Source: Mesorhabditis belari
Taxonomy: Eukaryota > Nematoda > Chromadorea > Rhabditida > Rhabditidae
Reading direction: 5' to 3'
DNA length: 64,000 bases
Assembly: GCA_958450365.1 (NCBI GenBank)
Contig: CAUEEP010000045.1
Location: forward strand, 1 to 64,000
Shown here: piece by piece, positions 1 to 10,492 of the stretch
Layout of the letters: each line of letters opens with the position of its first letter
How positions within the stretch are numbered: the first letter of the stretch is position 1
The notes under the pieces: model-generated
Databases searched by the model: none
Told to the model about the DNA's origin: nothing
The model's input: the letters and a program-made list of their open reading frames with translations, nothing else
Translations under genes and position numbers: made by a program

Positions 1-284
1 GATTACAATTGCTACTGTACTCATATAAGTTACTACCGAGATCCTACAAGCCAGCTACTGCATCTAAGTCAGCTATAATCAAGCCAAGCTACTGTATTAA
101 GCCAGCTATCAGAGTTAGCATCGAATCCACAGCTATCCAGTTTTTGGTCAGTAGCCGGATTCCAAAGTTGCTGAGGAGAAGAGCAAGTGAGGGGACTACT
201 GTAGAGTAGTTTTGAGGCTAAAACAAGAATATCCATTGCAAAAGAATGAAGCTCCCTATTCCAGAATGCGCTTTGATTTATTTA

Positions 285-835
285 TTAGGGTTGGTGAATT
301 GAAAACGGCGGGACTTTGAACTAAAATTTATTCATCATCGAAGCATGAATTCATTCCAAATAATTCCCGTATTATTGACGACTTCTGCCCATTTTACAGG
401 CAATTTGCAGATTCCTCTTTCTTTGTAGGATCTTGGTTTGTGTGAGACAAATTATGAGACTCAAAAATGGAAGACTGGAGATGTCAGCTGTCAGCCCAGT
501 TTGAGCACTTTCTTCAAAAGAAACCCATTTTGGTGTCCATAGAAAAGTTGTAGAGAATCAAAAATTAGGCTTATCGACAAATTTCCCAAAGATACACTTA
601 GTAGTTTCGCTTAAAATGCAAGTTTGTTGCAAGCTTTGTGAAAATTCATAAATTTGGCATTTCTTGAAAACCAGTTTTGCATGTTGAAGAATTTTGGCTA
701 TAAGCCTAATTTTTTATTCTCTAACTTTTCCATTGACCCCAAAATGGGTTTCTTTTGAAGAAAGTGCTCAGAAGCTGGGCTGACATGACAACTCCAGTCC
801 TCCATTTTGAGCCGCGTCTCACGCACACAAATTGG
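285..835. mobile_element. mariner-derived MITE (family A), degraded copy
   Basis: The left end, gggttggtgaattgaaaac, follows a TA. The body shares long stretches with elements at 40283-40933, 51907-52481 and 56263-58151: 'gacgacttctgcccatttta', 'gagcactttcttcaaaagaa' and 'accaaaatgggtttcttt'. The 56263 copy still encodes both ends of a mariner transposase, so this family is an internally deleted mariner. The second half is a mirror image of the first, which gives a foldback shape. The right terminus is not clean, and another fragment of the same left end sits at about 955-1030. Confidence 0.75.
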
Positions 836-1035
836 TAACTATTAGAACTATTTGGTGACTATTAGATACCAGTTTGATATCTATTTACATTACCTATTTG
901 ATACTGCTATTTGATACCTGTTGGTAACTATTTGGTAACTATTTGGTATCATGGGTTTGAGTGAATTGAAAACTGAGGGCTATTGTCATATGCTACGGTT
1001 GGAGCACTTTCTTCACAATTCCTTTGTAATAGTTT

Positions 1036-2555
1036 ACGATCCCTAACTACAGAAGTACTCCACATTGTGATTTTTGAAGGATTGTTGAAGAAAGAACAAG
1101 TCACCGCTAGGGATTGCCTGACATTAAGTCACCTACTTATAGTCCTCGATTATCATGCTGAGGTGCAATATCTAAATCGTTTGCAAAAACCATATTGACT
1201 AGTTCAGTAGGACACGGAAGCCAAACACGGCGAGCAAAATGCAAAGCTGGGGGTACGATGTGCGCTCATTCACCTCACAGCAAAAAAATCGACGAGGGGT
1301 TGATCGTCGACCAGTCTTCATTGCATCTATTACTCTAATCACAACTATTCTTGCATCCCGGTATCCATTCTCTTGTGCTCCATATCTTTATCCCCATCTC
1401 TTCTCTATCTCTGATTTTGGCCTTTTTTGGTTTCCGCTTGATTCTCGTTGGGGTTTTCTCCCCCTTACGCGTCGCTTTCCTGTCACTCAAGAGCACCAAT
1501 TGATTTTGGGTATATAAACAAAATTTATTATCCCCATCATCTTTATTTGATACTAGTTTATTATAAGGTGATCTCTTAGCAATGGAGCCATTCGTAAATT
1601 CTCTCAAAATCGGCTTCATCATCACCCTCATCGTCGATTTGTACATTTTTGATTGTCTATGTTTATCTTGAGGTAAATTGGATTGATTGTTACAGCTGGT
1701 AAAACTTGAGAAACGGAACTACTACTTAGAACTACCAAAACTACTTTAATAGAAACTTTAATAGAACGTTAGATTCATTGTGAGAAAACTGCCCTTAACT
1801 AGTACTTGAGCAGCATAAGTGCCTTTGAATCCTAGAATGCTAGAATGCTAGGAGAATTCAGTCTTGCTAGCAAGTTCTGATTTGTTGATTAGTTATTTAT
1901 AAATTGTTTTACTAACGAGTTTAGAAATTTAATAAATTGTTTAAGTAAGCTATCCAGAACGACTCTCATTTTGATTGCCACCTCACCTTCCCACTTGAAT
2001 GTTGGCCCAAATAAACTATAAAATACATTTATTCACATAAAACATGTGGCACAAAAGCACAACCCTTAAGCTTAATTTAAGGAAAGAAATCCATATAGAT
2101 GGGGAAAGAACCAATAATCTAGCTGGTGGGTTTGAACCTTTGACCTCCCAAACTAGGATACAGGAACAAACCAGTCAGCTGTAACATAACCAATAAAAGA
2201 AATGTTGCTACCGTATTTCCTCTAATAAACGCCCCCTTGACCAACTTTGGACGCTTTGTTCTCCAGCTCATTTGGAGATATTTTATGTTTAAAATATAAA
2301 AGATAAAGAAGACAGTAGGAAGCTGTCTTTTGATATATTAAACTTATAAAAATACCCTCAAAATTGGGCTGAGAACTCAACCGAAAGGCTGACTGATAGA
2401 AAACTATTATCCAATACGTACTCTGGAAAATAACTGCGTGGTTCTCCGTGATTTTCAATTGCAAAAATTTTAATTAAACAACAATCAAATTAATCAAAAT
2501 AACAACTGTTGGAATCAATACCTTTTGCCCACGAATAGCCAGCCAACTTAACGAT
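1036..2555. other. No gene seen; AT-rich intergenic sequence
   Basis: Short open frames here have no recognisable motif or splice structure. At about 2212-2245 there is a single terminus-like sequence, accgtatttcctctaataaa, which resembles the ends of the MITEs at 12838-13327 and 28005-28224. I could not find its partner end nearby. Confidence 0.5.
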
Positions 2556-2559
2556 AGCC

Positions 2560-3010
2560 AACGAATATCATCATTTTTGGATGAAGATCGAACTCCGGAC
2601 AAATCGAAGTGCTTCTGCTTTGTCTAGCCACTCACAATTTCGTTTTCGATTGTCATATAGCATTCACTTTTCATTCCACGTGCTCAACCGATCTAAAAAA
2701 TGGATCTCTATTACTTTGAATTTCAATGAAGAAGCAGCAAGAAAGCGTGTCAGCTTCCGGCGGTCATCCAATTGATGAGGTATCCACTTCTCCAGTTTTT
2801 TAACCTTTTTGATATCCTTCAAGTGGTCATTTTGGTTGAAATCATTGAATCATCATCATCATTTCCATTATTGATTGAACGTGGCGCGTCGCCAGAACGG
2901 CTCCTTGTCATCAAGGTCCCCGTCCCCTTCCCGGAATCGTTTAGACGCAAATTTGAGCTGTTCTAGCCGAAGTAGCCTCATGACCAAATGCACGTTGGTG
3001 CTTTTCAATT
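2560..3010 (-). pseudogene. Decayed mariner transposase (HTH to first catalytic region)
   Basis: Read on the minus strand in shifting frames, this stretch gives mariner-like blocks in the right order. First comes a helix-turn-helix linker resembling 'KRFREGDGDLDDKEPFWRR', then 'LEKWIPHQLDD', then 'FLDRLSTWNEK' followed by 'MLYDNRKRNCEWLDKAEA'. The last corresponds to the block around the first catalytic Asp (normally GDEKWI.YDN..R...W). The Asp-bearing motif is degraded, and stops and frameshifts interrupt the frame. The C-terminal half with the other two catalytic Asp residues was not found. Domain identity is by motif order only. Confidence 0.7.
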
Positions 3011-3112
3011 ACAACCGTTGCATTATGTCCAAGCTTGAGCTCATACAAAAAAATCGTCCAATTTGTCATTTATTCCATTCTTCTTATGCCGATCACCTAA
3101 AGTTAATCATTG

Positions 3113-4842
3113 TTTGATAAACAAAATTTTACGGCATTGCAAAGAAGAAGCTATAAACAATTTTTCGTTAAATTCTACAGGAATTTGTCGTGAAAACTCA
3201 GAGACAAAGGCTCGAAATAATTGATCTCAAAACAGATTATTTTCGGAGAATCTACCATGAAATACTGTAATAGCACCCCACCCCCCTCGTCCAGTCGCGT
3301 AGTCATAAAAGCTTTTTAAAGTATTTCATTTTTCCAAAGCGCTTCCCGTACTTTCAAAAAAATGCATCTTTAATTATAAAAAAATCAGCTGAAATTCAGG
3401 GCTATTTTTATACCTAAGCGCGCATTGTAACATAAACCAGTGTCGAGAAAAACTCGTCCAAAGCTGAACTACACAACACTCCGCACACCGTCATTTTGGG
3501 GTGGGGCACTATTCAAATATTCACGACAATACTATCAACGATGTTTTAGAAGTAGGTATTTTTAAAATCGTTCAATTAGATCTCTAGCATCAAAACTTTT
3601 GTTTATTGACCATGCAAGAAGGTTCGCCTTTTCCGGAGTATCGCAGAGTCTCGAATCTTCGCCAGATTCTCCATGCTCCTACTTAAAGTAAGCATTGATT
3701 CAGCTAAATCTTGGCATTGAGTCAACTAAATCTCAGCATTGATTCAACTAAAAAAGGTAGAGATAAAGGATTAGAATAATCCCTTATTCTACCTTTCTCT
3801 AATCTTTGTTCTACCTTTACCAAATAGATATTTTTAGATTCCCAACACTTTGGACACAATGCTGAGTTCTTGGCAGAGATTTCATTTCAGCTCTTTCTTA
3901 CATAAACAAAGAAAAACTACTTCAAAAATCTTGCCCAGAAATCACTCAGTTTAGGCATTGCGAAGACCAGGAGCATATCGATTTTGCCGACAAAATTGAA
4001 AGATGTAGAGTTTCAAGTTTTCAAGTTTGTTGCAGTAGTTTAAAAGTTGTTACAGTAGGATTAAGTCTAGCACTGACACTGTGTTTAACTTTCAGCATTT
4101 GCAAAACTCCCACCAGTGTATTCTAGGTGGGTAACCAAGTGGCCCTCAACGGTGGAGTCCTCCAGATTGGCGCTTGGGATTCTCGAAGCTCTATTTCGAT
4201 TATTAAAACACAAAGGTATCCAACTTTATATATTAAATCTGAACTCACAACTATTGTAACACCGATTTCTACAGCAAAGTTGCTGTAGTAATCCCTAAAG
4301 TTACAATAGTTATCAAATGAGCAGGGGAGCCAAAATGAGCCGGAACTGGTCAACCCAGTTTCGGCTCATTTTTACCAATACTATCAGGTTCATCACTGCA
4401 AGTTTTATAACAATAGATCAAGGAAATGTTACCAGGCTGTGTTTGACCAGGCAATTTTACCAGACAAATGCCAAATCCTAAAGCTTTTAGAGTTTTGTGA
4501 AGGACAAATCTATTCACTTGATCCCAATCTCAACTTGGATGACACCCACTTATGTAAAGGATGAAAATGGAAGCTGGGAACGGGCCGATATCGAAGAGTT
4601 TGTTTTGATATTTTTGTCTTTTGTTTATTTTGATTGTTTTGTTTTCATATCATATTTTACGATTATCTAAAAAGTTTAGTCTCTATCCAGATTATTTGAA
4701 TTGAATCTCCAAACGCTACGAGCTTCGCCCGACAATGTTTTTCCGATGAGGCTGCCATTTGATGTAGGTTTCTACGAAAAGTTTATGGTTCATTGTTACA
4801 TTTTTGTTTAGAAAAGCTACTATCGAACGTGACTTGTTACTA
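3113..4842. other. No gene seen
   Basis: AT-rich sequence with scattered short ORFs and no splice-compatible coding blocks. It contains a short imperfect repeat of 'cagctaaatctcagcattga' type at about 3705-3755. A block around 4325-4370 containing 'cccagtttcggctcattttt' recurs in similar form at about 7790-7812. I see no RNA gene. Confidence 0.4.
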
Positions 4843-5424
4843 TTGGGTTGTCCAGTTATGAATGCGCGTTTTTACTATTTTCTCAGTAAATTTCTCAAGA
4901 TACCGAAATCAAGAAAAGATATATATGAGAGTATTATTCGAAAGCTGAAGATCTCCTCTATATTTTGATATAAAAAAGTTTTTGAATTTGTCCAGCTTTT
5001 GGGCAAATTGACTGCACAGGAAGAAGAGGTGGCCAAAAATGGAAGGGTGCCTTTGGATCAAGTTTTGGCTCCGCTCAAATTGGAGTTAGCCGTTTGATGT
5101 TTAGCCAATAGATATATCAATACAACTTTTTTAAAAGTATAACAATTTCAGAGCATCTTTACTTTTCTTTTCTTTTCTGGGCGGTTATTTTACACCATAA
5201 AACTTGAGGAATAGCTAAGCTGGAATGGGTTTTTTCGAAAACAACCTCTCCCTTTGAGCAGTCGATTTCCCAAAAAGTTGAATGAATTCAAAAACTTTTT
5301 TTATTCCAAAATGTAGAGGAGATCTTCAGCTTTCGAATGATATATAGCACTCATCTACATCTGTTCGGTATCTTGAGAAATTTGCAAAATAGTAAAAACG
5401 CGCATTCATAACTGGACAACCCAA
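4843..5424. mobile_element. TA-flanked MITE with ~60-bp terminal inverted repeats (family B)
   Basis: The element starts ttgggttgtccagttatgaa and ends with its exact inverse, and is flanked by TA on both sides (4841-4842 and 5425-5426). The inverted ends match for about 60 bases with few differences. The interior has a second imperfect inverted symmetry, with 'gaaagctgaagatctcctct' and its inverse. The TA target and 'ttgggttg' terminus point to a mariner-type transposase acting in trans. No transposase coding remains. Confidence 0.85.
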
Positions 5425-5756
5425 TATAAAACTGGACGATCTAGATCAACAAATATCTAGCGCCGTCAGATCAAATCACTATTGACTCTGAAACAAGATC
5501 TTTAACGAAAAGATTTTCGTAAACATTTTAACGAATAGAGTGTGTTCTTCTCCAGAAATAATGTAAAATAGGAAACGAGTGCATTGAAAATAAACTGAAT
5601 GTCTTACAAATTGTAGAAGATATTTAAGATATTCATTTGATTTCGACCTTCCGTTTCCTATTTCATTTCTTGAGACGAACACTCTCTACAAGATAGATAT
5701 CGACTACAAGATATCGACTATAATCGACTATTAGTACCAGATCGATAGGAATATAA

Positions 5757-5900
5757 GAGTCTACTATATATAAAACAGAATGTCTGTCCGTCCGTCTGTC
5801 CGTGACGCTCCAAATCCCGGGGGCGCGATCTAGCGGTGTCATCGGCAAATTCCGGGGCCGAGGCTTAGCCCTCGGGGTCTTTCGCCTATGGGGATTCCGA
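5757..5900 (+). mobile_element. Possible Helitron-like terminus
   Basis: The stretch begins tctactatatataaaacaga and is followed by a run of ctgtccgtccgtctgtccg and then a GC-rich block. The inverse, ending 'ttatatatagtagat', occurs three times at 28.66-29.11 kb next to acagacggacgg-type runs. A 'TC...TACTATATATAAA' end followed by a CTGTCCGTC tract resembles Helitron 5' ends as I remember them. No Rep/helicase coding, 3' hairpin or CTRR end was found, so the class is tentative. Confidence 0.35.
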
Positions 5901-6598
5901 TTTTGATGTTCATTTTCAAAAAGGGTCGTGGCTTAAATGGATATATGGTTCTTAAATGGGTATATGATTCTTAAATGGGTGTACGGTTAGAGTTTTCACA
6001 GTAAGAGGAGCTCACTTTCGATTAGCTGAAGATTATAACGGAATTTGAGGATTTGAGGGTATTCTCTTCTTACCTTACCTCACTAGATCAATTTCAGAAA
6101 GCAGCCGAAATCCTGGAATGCTCTGGTGTGTCTTTTCATATTTTGTATATAACCCCTGACAATATGGCGGATATCATCTTTGCTCTCAATCGTTTTCTGA
6201 TTTTTGTGGAAGAGGGTGGTTATGTGATTGGAGAAATGAGAACGAATGCATCGAATTGGAAAGGTGGTTACTGTTTTTTGTGTGCAGGATTTGTAGAGCT
6301 GAACCGTTACTTGTGCCTAGACAGTCTAATGTACTCTAAACAGTGCCTAGACCTTCTTTTGTCTAATGTATTTGCTAAAAAGCATCTAATTTAGAGAACT
6401 ACCGTCATCAAGTTACCAGTTTTTGTTTGATTAGCTCAATTTTGGTGTTATCGAATGAGCTTTGCGCTTTCTCATTGAAACAAAATTGGGTTCATCGAAA
6501 TTGCGCTAATCGAACCTAAAATGACAGCTTGATTACGGTAGTTATTAGAAAAAGATGGCTTTTAGCATTGCTTGAGATTGAGCAATTAGGTTGTCAAC
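5901..6598 (+). other. Unassigned stretch with a 113-codon ORF at 6053-6394
   Basis: The open frame at 6053-6394 lacks splice sites, a signal peptide and any motif I recognise. Its last third is made of locally repeated sequence (two 'cagtgcctagac'-like blocks). I do not call it a gene. The rest of the stretch shows no feature. Confidence 0.2.
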
Positions 6599-7510
6599 TA
6601 TTAGGTTGGCAAGAAAGTTCTGGGAAAAAGTTTGCACGGTGATTTCTCAAAAACCCAGCCATCAATTCTTCCCAGAATTTTTGATAAACTTGACTATATT
6701 ACAAAGTTTTTGAGAAAACAATCGGAGTTGGCTTCAGGTAAAATAAGAGCTAAGAGCTGCTAAGAGCTAAGAGCTAAGAGCTAATAGACTTCAGCTAAGT
6801 GACTTGGTCACTTTTGAGTGACCAGCCTTTAGATAAGTTTTTAATGGATTAATGAATAGGCAATGGATCCCATTCAAAACCTAAAATCAAGTACTTAAAA
6901 TAGGAAAAATTTGTGATGGAGGCAATATCTAATGCTTTTCTAATGCTTTAACCTTTCAGAATCACCTATTTTAGCAAACATTCACTAGGAATAGGAAATG
7001 TTGTTAACTTATCGTGGTTTTGACTCGGGAAATAACCTATCAGATGCTGTTTTTCACTCTGATTCCGAATCTGCAATCAGTTTTTGCCAAACGCTTCTCT
7101 GTCGCGAGATATTTGGCCTACAAGTTTTGGGATCTAGCACTGATAGATTAAAGTTAAAGCTATTAGGTTGGCAAGAAAGTTCTGGGAAAAAGTTTGCACG
7201 GTGATTTCTCAAAAACCAAGCCATCAATTCTTCCCAGATTTTTTGATAAACTTGACTATATTACAAAGTTTTTGACAAAAGAATCAGAGTGGGCTTCAGG
7301 CTAAGTAAGAGCTAAGAGACTTCAGCTAAGTGACTTGGTCCCTTTTTGAGTGACCAGCCTTTAGATAAGTTTTAATGGATTAATGAATAGGCAATGGCTC
7401 TCATTCAAAACGTAAAATCAAGTATATAAAATAGGGAAAATTTGTGATAAAGTCAAATTTAATCTAATGCTTTAACCTTCCAGAATCACCTATTTTAGCA
7501 AACACTCAGT
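6599..7510. repeat. Direct duplication of a mariner-like remnant (~350-390 bp, two copies)
   Basis: Copies at about 6599-6985 and 7165-7510 share 'aggttggcaagaaagttctg', 'cttgactatattacaaagtt', 'gtgaccagcctttagataag' and 'cctattttagcaaacactca'-type blocks in the same order, with small indels. A third, shorter fragment is at 8107-8215. The leading 'ttaggttggcaagaaagtt' looks like a mariner terminus. No matching inverted end was found, so these may be truncated copies. Confidence 0.65.
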
Positions 7511-8250
7511 GCCAAGAAGATAATACAAAAAATTTTTTAAAAACCCCGGATACAATTTTTCTGTTCAATTTGAAGTTTTTGAACTTTAAAATGCAAAACA
7601 GAAGACAGATGTGTGTTCTCGGTGCGCGATCACAATCGCGCTCGTTCTGGCATCCTATGTTTCCAGTTATAGTTCCCTTTTCACGTCTCAAATCGGAAGC
7701 GTCCATTTTGGGTCATCCGGTAACCAATCCGTTGTCTGCCCCATGTGGTCACCGCTTCCCAAAACTAACCTCGGCTGTAGAACTGGTGAACCCAGTTCCG
7801 GCTCATTTTGACCATTATGGCGGGTTCTCTGTCGGTCGAAATGGGATCCCAAGTGCCTGTAAAAGGGTGCTGAAGGGGGGCGCTGTGAATTTTTGGATTC
7901 ATCCCAAGGATTTCGGTCCGTAGGGGCAGCGAGAAACTCATGAAACCAAACCAGTAAAGGGCTCAAACATTAGAAAATACTAGAGGTCATGTTGGCCTAC
8001 AATCGAAAGCCTAAAATGACCGTTTGTGGCCTGTAATGGCCTAAAATGAAGTTTTTTCGTAAAGTAGAAGCTCTTGAAGCTTAGTGGCTGGAAGGTAATT
8101 CTTGAATTAGGTTGGCAAGAAAGTTCTCAGAAAAAGTTTACACGGCGATTTCTCGAAAGCCAAGCCATCTCTTCCCAGATTTTTTGATAAACTTGACTAT
8201 ATTAAAAGTTTTTTCTTTCCTACATTTAGGGCTTAAAAGGTGCACTACTA
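7511..8250. other. No gene seen
   Basis: Overlapping open frames on both strands at 7570-7966 reflect a locally GC-richer block rather than coding constraint: none has a motif and all are unspliced. The block shares a short segment with 4325-4370. The third fragment of the 6599 repeat lies at 8107-8215. Confidence 0.4.
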
Positions 8251-8444
8251 CAGTGCGGTGCACAACCATACGCCACCACCTAAATTTCAATTTTCTGCGG
8301 CTCCCGTGCCAGTGACAAAAAAACTGAAAACGTAGTTAGATTCAGGACCAAAAATAACTCTTAAACCCCAAAAATCGTCGACATAGCATGAATAGGGAAA
8401 ATGTAACAGCCAAAAAACGAAAATTCACCAGGTGCAAAACCATA

Positions 8445-8987
8445 CAGGGTACGTCATAATTATTGCAACAAGAGTTCAAAAGACCGTTTTCCAAACAGCT
8501 TTCTTATTGTTTTTGTCCCCTTTTTTTGTTGTGTTGCGTTCTATCTTCTTTATTCTTGCCTAATTGCCTCCCGCACACACGAAGAAGACGGTTCAGGACT
8601 GGTGTGTGGCCAACTTTCCCTCAGTGATCACCAAGGATGAATGGCCTCCAAACTCACCGGATCTCAATGTGATGGACTTTTCCATTTGGGCAATCTTAGA
8701 GGCTAATGTCTGCTCTCGAAAACACACAAGTTTGGATTCTTTGAAGAAGTCTTTGACCAAAGGATGGAAGGCGACTCCTCAAGATGACATTCGGGCCGCA
8801 GTGGAGGCATATCCGAACCGATTAAGGGCTGTTATCAAGGCAAAAAGGTGGTCATATCGAATGATCTCTTGTTTCCTTATTTGTTACTGTTAAATAAAGC
8901 TATTTCTGTTTAAAAATCTTCTTCCAGTGAAACTTCTTGGTGTGCAATGCCTTGAGTATCTTGTTGCAATAATTATGACGCACCCTG
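8445..8987 (+). mobile_element. Nested DD37D-type (maT-like) element, deletion derivative
   Basis: The terminal repeats are cagggtacgtcataattatt at the left and its near-perfect inverse at the right (about 28 bp). TA duplications lie at 8443-8444 and 8988-8989. It sits inside the Tc1-like element at 8251-9248, so it inserted later. It carries only the 3' third of a transposase gene (8564-8860). The CAGGGTGCG-type end is shared in principle with the element at 56900-57830, but the subterminal sequence differs, so this is a separate family. Confidence 0.85.
8564..8860 (+). pseudogene. C-terminal fragment of a Tc1/mariner-superfamily transposase
   Basis: The frame contains 'WPPNSPDLNVMDFSIWAIL', the block around the third catalytic Asp (MDFSIW), then 'KSLTKGWKATPQDDIRAAV' and 'RLRAVIKAKR' near the C-terminus. 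The homologous, more complete protein at 57037-57708 has Asp at the same place and 37 residues between the second and third Asp. The first two catalytic Asp residues are absent here, so the product cannot be active. Confidence 0.8.
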
Positions 8988-9885
8988 TACGCCACCGCCC
9001 CAAATTTTGGTGTCGTTGTTGCATTTTTTGTTCAATTTTTATGATAACAAGGTTTATTTATAACAATAACAGTTTAATATTTTGTTGTCTGTCCCTGAAG
9101 ACTGATCACGTCAAATATTCGACTCAGCATGCTGTTAACTAGCTTCTTGATGGTGCTTCTTGGAATGGCATTCCACTCGCGGATAATGGCACCTTTGAGC
9201 GCTTGAAATTGATATTTAGGGGGTGGCGTATGGCTTTGCACCGCACTGTATTAGAGAAAATACGGTCTCTTTCAAATGATATAATTCAAATGATAGAAGC
9301 TAAAATTCATTTATTCAGACATCATTTTTAAAGTTCACTTTTTCCAAAAAGTTCATTTATTTAGTTTACAACATAATACATTTATTTAGTTTACAATATC
9401 ATTGATTTTTCATGATTATTTCCATTTTCAGATACCTACGATCGAATTCAACAAGTCTCAACCACACAAAAAGCCTCGAAAACGATGGAGAGTACTGGGC
9501 GATCAAAATCAGAAGACAACTCTTCAAAAGATAAAGAAAATAAATTTTGATTTATTTTATTAACCGTTATAAATTATGTACACAAATTTGGCACAAGCTA
9601 CTCGCAGTTTTTGACTCGTTTCTTTTTAGGGTTTCTCTTCTTTAGCAAACCAATTGATCTCTCAATTTCAAGAGGTCCTCTTTTCTCGTGATTATGTTTT
9701 CTCCATAGGCGATTTGATTAAGCTCGCTGAAATTTGAAAATAGATTGGTTTTGGAAAGTATTTTTCTCTTGATTTGAAAACGCACTCAATCTGGCCATTA
9801 AAATTTTCAATTTGACAGATTTAGATTGGTAGAGATATTTCTACAGCTTCTACATCTTCTTCCAACAATTTACCTGTAACAATTA

Positions 9886-10405
9886 TTAGGTTGATGCAAA
9901 AGTCTTTTTCATTTTTTTCGTACTTCCGTTAAAAAGTAACAAATGTACCAATTGAACAACGGTTTATTGCATTCGAAAGGCCAATTATTTTTCTGCAAAA
10001 TGACATTAAAGCGAGTTTAAAATGTCTTATGTCTAGATTTTTTGAGAGCCTGAAGTCGGGTAGTCAAAAAAGGCGACGGCTCGATGATGCATTTTAGACG
10101 CTTTAGCTAAGGAAACCAATCTTGATGTTAATAAATAAAAGATAGAGCACAAAAAGTTAGATATTTTTTCAGATTTTCAGAGAAATTCATTCAGCCAATT
10201 TCTTTATAGAGGTTTTTATAGATTTTTATGAAAAACCCGTTTTCACTCTCGAATTTGCTTGAAAGTGAACCCAAATTGACTTAAAAAGATGGGAAATTCA
10301 ACAATAAACACTTTTCATTTAGAGCAAACCATAGGTCAATTGATGACTTTGTTATTTTTCAAAAGAAGTACGAAAAAAATGAAAAAGACTTTTGCATCAA
10401 CCTAA
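9886..10405. mobile_element. mariner MITE with ~45-bp terminal inverted repeats (family C)
   Basis: Left end ttaggttgatgcaaaagtct; the right end is its exact inverse through 'cgtacttc'. TA duplications at 9884-9885 and 10406-10407. Length is 520 bp, with no intact transposase. The terminus is of the classic mariner 'TTAGGTTG.TGCAAAAG' type. It lies about 90 bp downstream of the stop codon of the vWA gene and could contribute to that gene's 3' end. Confidence 0.9.
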
Positions 10406-10492
10406 TAGATTTGAAGTGTACCAGAAAGAGTGTGTTTTCATTTTTGCTCACAAAGCTTTTGCTTCAGCTTCAGCTTTTGACAATTTTCTGAC

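Larger units (their letters stand above)
8251..9248. mobile_element. Tc1-like element, internally deleted, interrupted by a nested DD37D element
   Basis: The inverted ends begin cagtgcggtgca and continue for about 44 bases (the inverse of 'ggtggcgtatggctttgcac' lies near 9221-9240). TA flanks both sides (8249-8250 and 9249-9250). On the minus strand at about 9074-9210 the right part still encodes a Tc1 C-terminus with 'GAIIREWNAIPRSTIKKLV' and a final 'TTKY' before the stop. The element is broken by a complete second transposon at 8445-8987. Without that insert about 455 bp remain, so the catalytic domain was already lost. Confidence 0.85.

Noticed and set aside
6053..6394. 113-codon ORF as a possible methyltransferase fragment (EGGYVIGEMR)
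   Set aside because: Only a short glycine-containing resemblance; no surrounding motifs, and the C-terminal part is repeat-derived.
7570..7966. Overlapping 92-117-codon ORFs on both strands
   Set aside because: No motif, no splice context, and mirrored openness on both strands; part of the block is a repeat shared with 4.3 kb.
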